A stretch of DNA of 10,640 nt from an uncultured Lewinella sp. (GCA_938021455.1 CALIGP010000033.1:1-10640), one strand, 5' to 3'. Shown: positions 1 through 7,635, numbered from the stretch's first letter. Translations and numbers: made by a program. Notes: generated by a model from the sequence alone, not told the origin.

Positions 1-603
1 ATTTTCGTAGGTGTAAATGAGCCGGGTCTTGAACTGAGTGGGGTCTTTAGTATCCAGCGGACCAACGGCATATTCTTCGATACTAGGCTTAGCGGCGGTT
101 AGGCCGCGGCGTTTGAGCTCCGCATTCAGGGCGTAGTGCATAGCGGTGAGACCGTCATAAGGTCCGTCCAGGTCAAGTGCAATGGCTTTTTGGGGGGGCA
201 GGGCGATGGTAACATAAGGCGGTAAACTGGTTCCGGCGCTAACGGGAAGTGCTACGGCGGCGTCTCCCCAACCACGGTCTGTGTCCCATTCGTAGAAGAG
301 ACTAGTGGTGGGGCCGGTGGTTTGGAGCCCTGCCTTCTTCGCGGCCTTGTTCAGGGCGTCGCTTTCCATGCCCAGAAAGCCATTCATGTCCAGTAGGGAA
401 AGATCTTGCCGAAACACGATATAGTGACGCTCTGGAAGGTCCAGCTCCAGATATTCCAGATTGGTGACCCTGGAAGTGGTATCACCTCCTTCGATTTCTT
501 TGGAGAGGATGGTTTCTTCTGCGGTTTCTGGCTCCGAAGAGGTGCAGGCAAAGCAGCATACCATCAGCAGGGCAATGGTTATAAAGGACGCAGCTCTTAG
601 CAT
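1..603 (-). CDS. Lipoprotein with GyrI-like / AraC effector-binding domain (partial, 3' end outside window)
   Basis: The reading frame is open for 201 codons from ATG at 603 to the window edge with no stop, so the C-terminus is cut off. Residues 1-20 form a lipoprotein signal: a short charged start, a hydrophobic run and Cys20 in CFAC, a relaxed Bacteroidota-style lipobox. An acidic linker follows (SSEPETAEE). Residues about 50-200 match the GyrI-like small-molecule-binding fold: a first half with FYEWDTD (103-109), then ALDLDGPYDGL (142-152) before a helix, then the family-typical IEEYAVGPLDTKDP (175-188) and TRLIYTYE (193-200). That last strand normally ends the domain, so only a few residues are probably missing. 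The fold binds hydrophobic or cationic small molecules in regulators such as BmrR and Rob. Here it has no DNA-binding domain and is predicted to be membrane-anchored, so a ligand-binding envelope role is inferred. The ligand is unknown. An exact -7 promoter element lies just upstream. Confidence 0.85.
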   Translation of the reverse strand, partial: MLRAASFITIALLMVCCFACTSSEPETAEETILSKEIEGGDTTSRVTNLEYLELDLPERHYIVFRQDLSLLDMNGFLGMESDALNKAAKKAGLQTTGPTTSLFYEWDTDRGWGDAAVALPVSAGTSLPPYVTIALPPQKAIALDLDGPYDGLTAMHYALNAELKRRGLTAAKPSIEEYAVGPLDTKDPTQFKTRLIYTYEN

Positions 604-619
604 GGGGAAGAATTTTCCG

Positions 620-627
620 CAAAGGTA
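620..627 (-). promoter_or_regulatory. Bacteroidota -7 promoter element for the GyrI-domain lipoprotein
   Basis: Read on the minus strand, these bases are TACCTTTG, an exact match to the Bacteroidota -7 consensus TAnnTTTG, 17 bases before the ATG. The start site would fall roughly 10 bases before the ATG, giving a very short leader. No convincing TTTG/TTG -33 element is present at the usual spacing. The 118-bp gap holding this element shows no rho-independent terminator for the upstream KTSC gene. Confidence 0.5.
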
Positions 628-721
628 ATAAGTAGAGATGGTCATGGCCACGCTTCCCCCTCAAGAGTTTTAATCGGCCGTACTCACGAGGCGCTTTCTC
701 TAAGTCTGCGAGGAGACCTAT

Positions 722-955
722 TCAATTCTCCTCCCGCTCCACTCGCTTAAAAGGATGACTCGCCTGAATCTTGAACCGAATGCATAAGTCTGGGTAATCC
801 GCCTGGCAGAGTTCCTGGAATATGGCATCTGGTACGCCCTGATAGGCAATGGTGGTATTACCGCTCTGGTAAGTGAGCAGCAAGGTCTGGGCAGCCGCAT
901 CATAGTCGGCTTCTGCTACCATTTCGGAGCAGTGACGTAAATTGATATTTTGCAT
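722..955 (-). CDS. Small KTSC-domain protein
   Basis: This 77-residue protein consists almost entirely of one KTSC domain (residues about 17-72). The domain occurs as a stand-alone bacterial protein and at the C-terminus of some lysyl-tRNA synthetases; its function is unproven and RNA binding has only been suggested. Visible hallmarks are a YDAAAQTLLLTYQSG strand pair (18-32), the central AYQGVPDAIFQEL (37-49, matching the family's Y-x-V-P then helix), and a closing CIRFKI segment (58-63). The family's central YxY is IAY here, so the first tyrosine is lost. The frame stays open upstream to another ATG at 1012, but the domain needs no residues before 955 and the extra 19 are not family-like, so I prefer ATG 955. 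It lies 121 bp after the large adhesin in the same direction and could be co-transcribed; no clear promoter of its own is seen. Confidence 0.75.
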   Translation of the reverse strand: MQNINLRHCSEMVAEADYDAAAQTLLLTYQSGNTTIAYQGVPDAIFQELCQADYPDLCIRFKIQASHPFKRVEREEN

Positions 956-1076
956 GATGGGCTGATAAAAGATTAAACTCGCTCTAAATCGCAAATTACT
1001 CAACGGTAGCAATTGCGGCTAAGTTCGTAACGCTACTCAACTAATCTTTATTCCAACATACCGATCAGGTACACGC
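956..1076. other. Intergenic gap between the large adhesin and the KTSC gene
   Basis: 121 bp with no strong feature. A short inverted repeat TACC-gatca-GGTA lies about 10 bp past the adhesin stop but has only four base pairs and no T-tract, so it is not a terminator. A TAATTTG (minus strand, 998-992) resembles the -7 element but lacks one spacer base and a partner at the expected distance. Read-through from the adhesin gene into the KTSC gene is possible. Confidence 0.4.
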
Positions 1077-4000
1077 TTAGCGTACCAACGTAAAGCTACC
1101 CTGAATTACTTCTGTTCGCTTATCATAGTATTCTACCTCGACACTAAAGACGTATACGGCAGCGGGCGCTTTTTGCCCATCGTTCATACCGTCCCAACCT
1201 TCATTCGGGTCGTTGACCATAAAGTTTTCGTTGTTGAACACCTGGTTGCCCCAGCGGTCAAAGATTCGGAAACCCGTCACGTTGACCACAAATTCAGGAT
1301 TGCCAAACACGGTGTATACATCATTAACACCATCGCCATTATTGGGGCTGAAGGCATTGGGCATATAGACGAGTTCCTGTTCCGTAACGAACACGTTTTG
1401 CCGTAGCTCAAGTACACAACCGTTTGAGTCTGCTACCGTGAGCAGGGCCACAAAGGATTCCAGCGAATTAACCCTTGGATCCGGGCAATTGAGACAGGCC
1501 GTTGAGTCTGGGAGGTTAGACCACTCCCACTGCACCAGCGCTCCGTCGCCCCGATTAGTCTCTGCGCCAAGCGTCGCTTCTTCTCCAAGTTGAACGGTAA
1601 CGTCTTCAGCAAAGCCGGTAAATTCACCGGAGGCGAAAATCAGGAAGGTGTCTCGCAGCTCACAGCCCAGTGCGTCCGTAACGACTAAAACGTTACTTCC
1701 TTCGGGTAGTCCACGAAGTCCCGTACCGAAGGGTTCGGAAACGCCCGTGGGGCTGCTGAATTCGTACGGTGGGTGCATGCCGGTTACGCCAGTAACGAAT
1801 ATCCGACCACCTACTTCTGGGCAGGGTGGCTGCTGAATGGTATAGGAAACAGCAGTTGGGGCTTCGGAAATAACCATCACTGTATCAAAAGAACTACAGC
1901 CGGATTCGGGGTGAATAGCTTCAAAGACAAAAGCACCAGCCTCCTGGGCAAAAGCTCGGGTAGATTCACTGATGACCCGGCCATCAGGAGCGTACCAACG
2001 TCCGGTTGAGCCATTAAGCCGGGGAGAGAAGTTGCCATTAAGCAGCGTCCCGGCACCATCACAGATCAGGGGTTGATCGTTGCCCGCCAGGGGCGTAAGG
2101 GTAGCACCATTCTGGACCACTTGTACGCTCTCCATCGTCGTACAACCATTGAGAGTGTCCGTCACCAGCACGGAGTAGATTCCGGGGCGATCAACGCGGG
2201 TGCTTAGTTCGGTTAAAGGAGCTGTGAAGTTCCCATTAGTAGTAGACCATGCGAAACGATAAGGTCCGTTGGCCGTTACGGAAACTACTACGTCCGGTAG
2301 GCGGCAATTGAGTGTCACCTGCGGCGAAGGATTCGTTACCGTCGGCGGGTCCTGATCAATGGCTACTTCCGTTGTTGCAACGGATGGACAACCATTGTCA
2401 TCGCGGATAACGGTTACTTCATAATTCCCCGGCGTGCTAATGGCCGGCAGGGTTGCTGAAGTGCCAATAATACCACCTCCGTTAAGGCGCCATTCATACG
2501 TCACCGGATCCGTGTATTCGGGGTGACTGACGGTGATGTCAATGATCTGATCGGTACAGGTCAGCGGGCTAATCGTTGGTAATACCAAATTGATCAGGTC
2601 GGCGCTTTGTCCAATATTAATGGAGTCAACGGCTGTACAATTACTCGCAGGATCAAAGACAGACACATAATAACGGCCAGGCGCAGACACGGAGATGGTC
2701 CGGTCAGTTCCCAGGTCATTTTGACTCTGATCTGTCCATTGCCACCTTACGGGTTGAGTGTTTTGCTGGGCGCTTAGGTCCAGGCTGGTCTGGTTACAGC
2801 TAAGTTCCGGCTCAGAGGCTGAGATGGTGGCTAGTACAATAACACTGCGGTCTTGCAAATTAAAAGACTGCACAATTTCACAGTTGTTCTCGTCGCTGAT
2901 CGTCAGGTCGTAAGCACCTGCGGAAACGTCTCCGAGTACGTTACCCATCGTACCATTGCTCCAGCGGTAGGTAAGCTGCCCGGTACCTCCGGTATAGGTG
3001 GCACTAGCATAGGCTAGTGCAGAGCAAGTCTCATTCCGACTACTGTCCTGTAGCAGGCTAATGACGGAGGCTGGCTCCAGGATGGTGAAAGTGGTGTCCC
3101 ACAAGCAGGCAGTTGCTGCTATTTCCGTTACCGTCAAGCTGTAGGTGCCCGCCGTTAGGTTACTTACCGAAGGTCCGTTAAGCCCGGCCCGGTCCCAGCT
3201 AAAGGTATAGGCTGCATTGTTGTTGTTTACAACTACGCTGATGGCTCCTTCCGGACTTCCTGCACAGGCTACGTTAGTAACCATGGGGTCAACACTGAAG
3301 ACTGCATCCGTCACGTTGGCAATTCCTCCTGCTGCCCCCGGGCAATTGCCGACTCCGAAGACCGAAATCAGCTGAATGGTGGTGCTAGAGGTATAATTCA
3401 GCAATGTATCTCCTAAGGTGATGAAGGTCCGGTCAACGCCATTCTCGCGCAGGGTAACTTCATAGCGGTTACTTCCGTTGAGCGTTAAAGGAACATCAAC
3501 GTTGAAGGGGGCATTACAGATAGAATAGTTGCCACTAATGACAGCTTGGACGTCTTCAAGAACGACCGTAACGGTATCGTTGGCCATCAATCCGCAGTTA
3601 TCTGTTACGACTACTGGATAACGATTAACACCCGCCAGGGTGGTGATCTGGTAGACGCTATCCGATGAAGTACCATTCTCCCAATTGAAAGAGTAGGGGA
3701 GACTTCCTCCAGTAACGGTTACTGCAATGTCCAGTAAATCTCCCGGGCAATTAGGTAGAGCAGTTACCTCTGCTGATAGCAGCATGTCTGGTTCTGCGAC
3801 AACGAAGAAGGTGTCAAAGAAACAAGCGCTGGGGGATAAATCCGTGATACGAACAGGGTAACTACCCGCCGGCAAATTGGCAGGGTTGGACCCTGAGAGA
3901 CCTGGAGTCGCCCAATCATAAGTATAGGCTGTTGGGTCTCCGTTTACGGTCAGGTTTAACGCGCCGTCATTCCCGCCAGCACAGCTAACGTCTGTAGTGG

Positions 4001-7000
4001 CTGATGAGACTACGAAATCGGAATCAATGACACGGGCAGTGCCATTGACGAGACCGGCACAGCCGTCAGCTCCCCTTACCTCTACCAATTCAATGGTTGT
4101 GGCTAAGGTGTAGTTGATAGTTGTGTTGCCGGTGAGAGAAAGCGTTCTGGGAACGCCGTTTTCTAGTATGTCAAGCTCATAGCTTGCGCTTCCGCTGAGG
4201 GTGAATGGCACATCAATGTTGAAGGGAGGGTTACAGACACCATATGTTCCACCAACGGAGGCACTTACGTCTTCGAAACTATAACTGATAAAGGCCGTAC
4301 TGGTCGTCATACAGGCGTCCGTCACTTCTATCGTATAAGTGGTGTTACCACCGCCAACAAATACCGGGAGCAGGCTGTCTACGGTGAGGCTGTCCCGCCA
4401 TAAGAAAGAGTAGGGTGGGGTACCGCCCATGACGGTAGGTACAATCGTATCGGCTGCGAGCGGACAGGTCAAACTGCCATAGGTCAATGCAACCGTTAGC
4501 GCCGCTGGTTCGGTGATATTGAAGGTGGTGTCAATAGAACAGCTGGCATCCATGGCGTCCGAAATGGTCACCGTGTAGCTGCCGGCGGAAAGTCCCGTTC
4601 GATTGCCGCTGGTATTACCACCGTCTGACCAAGCAAAAGTAACAGCTACATTGCCTGGGGCCGTCAACAGGATATTGCCCGTGGCTTCGCCACGACAAAG
4701 AACGTTGTCCACCGTCGGGTTAAATCGTAAGTCAGGGTCTACTACCGTCGCTTGCCCATCAGTAATCTCTCCGTTACAATCTAGACCGTTACGAATACTG
4801 ATAACGGTTATCGTTGCCGAAGTTGAAAAGGGGATATTGGTCAGCCCAACACTAAGCATAAGAGTGTCCAGCTGACTTACACCAGAAGAATCAGTGCGGA
4901 CTTCAACGGCATACGTTCCGGCTGGGCCAGAAACCGTGAAGGGAACCTGTACCGGGTCAGCGTTACATAAGGAGTAGCGACCAGTTAACTCAACGGAGAA
5001 AACGGGAAGGTCAATAACAACAGAATCCGTTACCTCAACGCCACAGTTATCGGTCACCACTACCGGATAAACGGTTCTGCCAGTTTGAGTCGTTATACTT
5101 AGCAGGCTATCCATGCTCAGGCTGTCGGGCCAGAGAAAATCGTAGGGAGCGGAGCCTCCGCTAACGACTGGGGCTAAAATGATGGCCTCTCCCGGGCAGT
5201 CGGGCCGGAGATAATCGATGGAGTCGATGATCAGCACCGGTGGTGCATTAAGTGTATAGGTGAAGTTTTCCGAACAGTTCGGGTCACTAATGGGGGCAAT
5301 AGCCACGGTGTAACTACCAACGGGAAGGTTACTGCGGGTAGGGCTAGTTTGGCCAGCATCATCCATCCAGCTAAAGGAGTGGTTGGCGTTACCGCCAGCG
5401 ACACTAAGCGTAATATTACCCGTAGGTGTATCACAGTCCGGATCGGTTAACATCGGCGTTACGGTCAGATCCGCTGAACGAATGTTAAAGGAGCCAGTTG
5501 CTGAGCCTCCACAACCAGAATTGTCCGTTATCCCAATTACACTAACAATAGCCGGATAGTCAAAAAGGAAGTTAGTGTCTTGAGTAACCACATAGTCAAC
5601 TTCCGTAATGATTCCACTGGAGTCAATCCGCAGCCGCAAATTAAACGGCGCAGTGCCTTCTACATCTATGGGGACCGTCGCAGTAGGGTTATTACACAAG
5701 GAGAATTCCCCGGCAGTAGACGCAGACACTGCGGGAGCCGTAATGATTATCGATCCAGTACCCATCAGTCCACAGCTATCCGTTACAACAAACTGTATGG
5801 TGGTGTCTCGTCCCGTAGAGGTATAAGTCACCCGGCTGGTATCCAAACCATTTGGCCAGTTGTAGGTATATCTTGGTTTGCCACCCATAACGTCGGCTTC
5901 CAGAATGAGCTCTTCCCCAGCGCAAAGAATTTGGCCGGGTGTAAGGTCGACTTCCAGGTTTACCGCATCCTGAATCCAAAAAGTGTCGCGGTTCTGGTCA
6001 CAGTTACAGGTGCCGTCATACCGGATTATAAAGGCCTCTATTCCTTCGGCGGCCAGTGCATCGGCAAGGATGGGAATTTTTAGGGTGGCGCTGGTGTCTC
6101 CAGCAGGGATGATGAAGGGAGAGGGGGGGAGCTGGAAGTCAAGGTCATTCTCTGCCATGTTGAGCCCACTGGTGGTAATGAGGTTGTAATTTACAGCCTG
6201 AGGCCCGGCTACATCAGAAGAGTCCGAGAAGAGACGACTAAAGGTGATGAAAGCCGTGTCACAGCCCTCTACGGGGTTAACGGCCCCAGCAATACCCTGT
6301 ACGGATGGCTCAGGGTCAGCGATGAGGCCAGCGGTGAAAGAACCCGCTTCCAGGAGGATACCCGAGTCGAGGTTGGCGTCCAGCGCATCTAATACCATCA
6401 GTTTTAGGGTGTACCTTTCACAAGGAGTTACGGCCGCCTTTACGTTCAACTTCACGGAGAAGCCATCATAGGCTGTTTGTTGCTGCGCGATCGGATCATT
6501 AGGGTTGTTCGTACAAGGCGAAAAACTGTTGAAGGAGTTGTCCCGGAAAAGGGCAGGGGTTTCAACGTGGTTCATTGTCCTGGACGAAACCACTTCTCCT
6601 GAAGGAAGCCGGGCAATGTTTTGCCGGCCGTTGGGAAGTATACCGGGCCCTTCCAGGAAGAAGGCAAAGGCGTCCGCAGCAAAGCCGCCATCAAGGGCAA
6701 GGCAATACTCCTCAGAAAAGAAGAGATAGTTGAAGGAAATGGTATCGGTGGTAGGAACGAAATCAAAGGAGAGAATCGCTACATCAGAATAGCAAGGTGG
6801 ATCGTTAGGCCCCGCGAAACAAAAGTTTGGCGGAATCAGGCTACTGGCATCAGAATCAATCGTGTTATTGATTCCAACGTAGTTAACGCTTCGGGGGCTG
6901 GAGGCGTTGGGGCCTACTGCATCAGTCACCGCTCCGGTTGACATAATGATACCTTCGTCCATTCCGAAGGCGTCCATTCCACCCGTGAAGAAACCCGTCT

Positions 7001-7523
7001 GCATCACGTCCCGGCCGTCACCTAAAGTTCTTGCCCCGCTGGTGATAAAGTTTGGGAAAAGCTCAAAACAACTCTCATTCCGGAAAACATCATTTAGCAT
7101 AGATTGTAAGTCATTGCTATTCGTCACCGCAAAATTGGCAGAGGCGGATTTGACCCGGCTGAAAATATTATTCTTGCGAAGGGTAAGGGTAAGTTTCCCC
7201 GGGGCGTCCAGTAATTCACTTATACAAACACTTATCGTTTCTTCTGTAGCAACACCACTCAGAAAACCGGGTGATAGTCGATCCGTTCCTGCCGGGAAGG
7301 TGCCAAAGTCGAAGAGTAGGTTTCTGGGCTGATTGTGCAACTGAATACCGTAAGCGTCACCTACCTGAAAACCATCGATTGTAAGAATGATTTCCTGACT
7401 CCCATCCACGTCAAGTTCATACTTCTCTGGCTGATCAAAAGCGGTCAGCTTAAAAGATTGCCCGTTTGCTGTGGGCGCAATGCAAAGCAACATCAAAACG
7501 ATGAGCGAAAATTTCATGTTCAT
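1077..7523 (-). CDS. Giant secreted adhesin: choice-of-anchor L, Calx-beta-like, PKD/SprB-like modules, T9SS type B sorting domain
   Basis: A complete 2148-residue surface or secreted protein, probably an adhesin exported by the type IX secretion system. Order: signal peptide 1-21 or 22 (cleavage near TANG-QS); unassigned beta-rich region 23-134; choice-of-anchor L domain about 135-400 with GIIMSTG (191-197), FFSEEYC (268-274), YDGFSVKL (352-359) and DSGILLEAGSF (386-396); Calx-beta-like domain about 405-518; four supermodules of PKD-like + GxYxxCN + SprB-like domains (520-1484); six more Ig/SprB-like modules (1485-1964); a module with CLNC (2010-2013); and a type B C-terminal domain (2050-2148). 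Each of the 18 modules from 520 to 1964 carries one cysteine pair 48-63 residues apart, suggesting disulfide-stapled Ig folds in an extended stalk. The start is ATG 7523; a second ATG two codons later is equally possible. A promoter lies at 7636-7665. The ligand is not predictable from sequence. Confidence 0.93.
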   Translation of the reverse strand: MNMKFSLIVLMLLCIAPTANGQSFKLTAFDQPEKYELDVDGSQEIILTIDGFQVGDAYGIQLHNQPRNLLFDFGTFPAGTDRLSPGFLSGVATEETISVCISELLDAPGKLTLTLRKNNIFSRVKSASANFAVTNSNDLQSMLNDVFRNESCFELFPNFITSGARTLGDGRDVMQTGFFTGGMDAFGMDEGIIMSTGAVTDAVGPNASSPRSVNYVGINNTIDSDASSLIPPNFCFAGPNDPPCYSDVAILSFDFVPTTDTISFNYLFFSEEYCLALDGGFAADAFAFFLEGPGILPNGRQNIARLPSGEVVSSRTMNHVETPALFRDNSFNSFSPCTNNPNDPIAQQQTAYDGFSVKLNVKAAVTPCERYTLKLMVLDALDANLDSGILLEAGSFTAGLIADPEPSVQGIAGAVNPVEGCDTAFITFSRLFSDSSDVAGPQAVNYNLITTSGLNMAENDLDFQLPPSPFIIPAGDTSATLKIPILADALAAEGIEAFIIRYDGTCNCDQNRDTFWIQDAVNLEVDLTPGQILCAGEELILEADVMGGKPRYTYNWPNGLDTSRVTYTSTGRDTTIQFVVTDSCGLMGTGSIIITAPAVSASTAGEFSLCNNPTATVPIDVEGTAPFNLRLRIDSSGIITEVDYVVTQDTNFLFDYPAIVSVIGITDNSGCGGSATGSFNIRSADLTVTPMLTDPDCDTPTGNITLSVAGGNANHSFSWMDDAGQTSPTRSNLPVGSYTVAIAPISDPNCSENFTYTLNAPPVLIIDSIDYLRPDCPGEAIILAPVVSGGSAPYDFLWPDSLSMDSLLSITTQTGRTVYPVVVTDNCGVEVTDSVVIDLPVFSVELTGRYSLCNADPVQVPFTVSGPAGTYAVEVRTDSSGVSQLDTLMLSVGLTNIPFSTSATITVISIRNGLDCNGEITDGQATVVDPDLRFNPTVDNVLCRGEATGNILLTAPGNVAVTFAWSDGGNTSGNRTGLSAGSYTVTISDAMDASCSIDTTFNITEPAALTVALTYGSLTCPLAADTIVPTVMGGTPPYSFLWRDSLTVDSLLPVFVGGGNTTYTIEVTDACMTTSTAFISYSFEDVSASVGGTYGVCNPPFNIDVPFTLSGSASYELDILENGVPRTLSLTGNTTINYTLATTIELVEVRGADGCAGLVNGTARVIDSDFVVSSATTDVSCAGGNDGALNLTVNGDPTAYTYDWATPGLSGSNPANLPAGSYPVRITDLSPSACFFDTFFVVAEPDMLLSAEVTALPNCPGDLLDIAVTVTGGSLPYSFNWENGTSSDSVYQITTLAGVNRYPVVVTDNCGLMANDTVTVVLEDVQAVISGNYSICNAPFNVDVPLTLNGSNRYEVTLRENGVDRTFITLGDTLLNYTSSTTIQLISVFGVGNCPGAAGGIANVTDAVFSVDPMVTNVACAGSPEGAISVVVNNNNAAYTFSWDRAGLNGPSVSNLTAGTYSLTVTEIAATACLWDTTFTILEPASVISLLQDSSRNETCSALAYASATYTGGTGQLTYRWSNGTMGNVLGDVSAGAYDLTISDENNCEIVQSFNLQDRSVIVLATISASEPELSCNQTSLDLSAQQNTQPVRWQWTDQSQNDLGTDRTISVSAPGRYYVSVFDPASNCTAVDSINIGQSADLINLVLPTISPLTCTDQIIDITVSHPEYTDPVTYEWRLNGGGIIGTSATLPAISTPGNYEVTVIRDDNGCPSVATTEVAIDQDPPTVTNPSPQVTLNCRLPDVVVSVTANGPYRFAWSTTNGNFTAPLTELSTRVDRPGIYSVLVTDTLNGCTTMESVQVVQNGATLTPLAGNDQPLICDGAGTLLNGNFSPRLNGSTGRWYAPDGRVISESTRAFAQEAGAFVFEAIHPESGCSSFDTVMVISEAPTAVSYTIQQPPCPEVGGRIFVTGVTGMHPPYEFSSPTGVSEPFGTGLRGLPEGSNVLVVTDALGCELRDTFLIFASGEFTGFAEDVTVQLGEEATLGAETNRGDGALVQWEWSNLPDSTACLNCPDPRVNSLESFVALLTVADSNGCVLELRQNVFVTEQELVYMPNAFSPNNGDGVNDVYTVFGNPEFVVNVTGFRIFDRWGNQVFNNENFMVNDPNEGWDGMNDGQKAPAAVYVFSVEVEYYDKRTEVIQGSFTLVR
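1080..1376 (-). other. T9SS type B sorting domain (gliding motility-associated C-terminal domain) of the 2148-residue adhesin
   Basis: Residues 2050-2148 have the CHU_C / gliding-motility-associated C-terminal layout. It opens with NAFSPNNGDGVNDVY (2056-2070), the acidic, probably metal-binding opening motif, followed by RIFDRWGNQVF (2086-2096), GWDG (2109-2112), AVYVFSVEVEY (2122-2132) and the terminal GSFTLVR. Type B domains direct export through the T9SS and generally depend on a PorP/SprF-family partner; one is encoded next upstream. The module just before it carries CLNCPDP (2010-2016), which often precedes type B domains. Confidence 0.92.
3072..5966 (-). repeat. Four tandem copies of a ~240-residue three-domain supermodule
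   Basis: Residues 520-761, 762-1006, 1007-1245 and 1246-1484 repeat the same composite unit. Each has a PKD-like domain containing VTD(S/N/A)C, then a domain opening with G(E/R/T/N)(F/Y)xxCN and closing near a GC/DC pair, then a SprB-like domain with C-x-G ... LpaGsYtv ... C. Cysteines fall at 534/584/610/671/697/750, 776/827/853/916/943/995, 1020/1071/1097/1155/1181/1234 and 1259/1310/1336/1394/1420/1473. Spacings are therefore 50-51, 26, 58-63, 26-27 and 52-53 in all four copies. DNA similarity is still visible between copies 3 and 4, for example near 4210 and 3493, 717 bp (239 codons) apart. Confidence 0.9.
5970..6311 (-). other. Calx-beta-like domain region
   Basis: Residues about 405-518. 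The pattern is a strand with AFITFSR (424-430), then VNYNLITTSG (444-453), an acidic NDLDFQLPPS (459-468), FIIPAGDTSATLKIPIL (470-486) and a final EGIEAFIIRY (493-502). This order, especially the IPAGDTSATLKI segment followed by an E-x-x-E/A-F strand, resembles Calx-beta repeats, which bind calcium in some proteins. The assignment rests on pattern only and is less secure than the neighbouring domains. Confidence 0.55.
6324..7121 (-). other. Choice-of-anchor L domain region
   Basis: Residues about 135-400 of the large adhesin. Family landmarks appear in order: a start-of-domain helix (LQSMLNDVF), GMDEGIIMSTG (187-197), AVGPN (202-206), an acidic D-rich stretch, VAILSFDFVP (248-257), FNYLFFSEEY (264-273), DAFAFFLEGPG (284-294), YDGFSVKLNV (352-361) and DANLDSGILLEAGSF (382-396). 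The family is named for occurring with alternative C-terminal surface anchors or sorting signals; here the partner is a T9SS type B domain. The biochemical function of the domain is not established. Confidence 0.88.
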
Positions 7524-7635
7524 GTATTAGACCGGGGATATGCTGTTCTGACGAAAACTGAGGGGAAAAGTCAGTTATTAAGGAGTTAAAATCAAAATGC
7601 TAAAAAACTTCCCGGGTGTTGTTCAAATGTTACCA

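Noticed and set aside
482..664. Minus-strand frame of 60 codons overlapping the lipoprotein start
   Set aside because: It is out of frame with the lipoprotein, which has a lipobox and a recognisable domain; the shadow is arginine-rich with no domain.
956..1012. Extending the KTSC protein upstream to ATG 1012
   Set aside because: The extra 19 residues are not part of the domain and there is a suitable internal ATG at 955.
5580..6083. Open plus-strand frame of 167 codons opposite the large adhesin
   Set aside because: It is antisense to confirmed PKD/Calx-beta-like coding sequence, with no family resemblance and no promoter; treated as a shadow.
6907..7332. Open plus-strand frame of 141 codons opposite the adhesin N-terminus
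   Set aside because: It is antisense to the choice-of-anchor L region; no signal, domain or promoter supports it.
7548..7574. CTGAC/GTCAG inverted repeat in the leader of the 2148-residue adhesin
   Set aside because: Only five base pairs around a 17-base loop; expected by chance and matching no known riboswitch.
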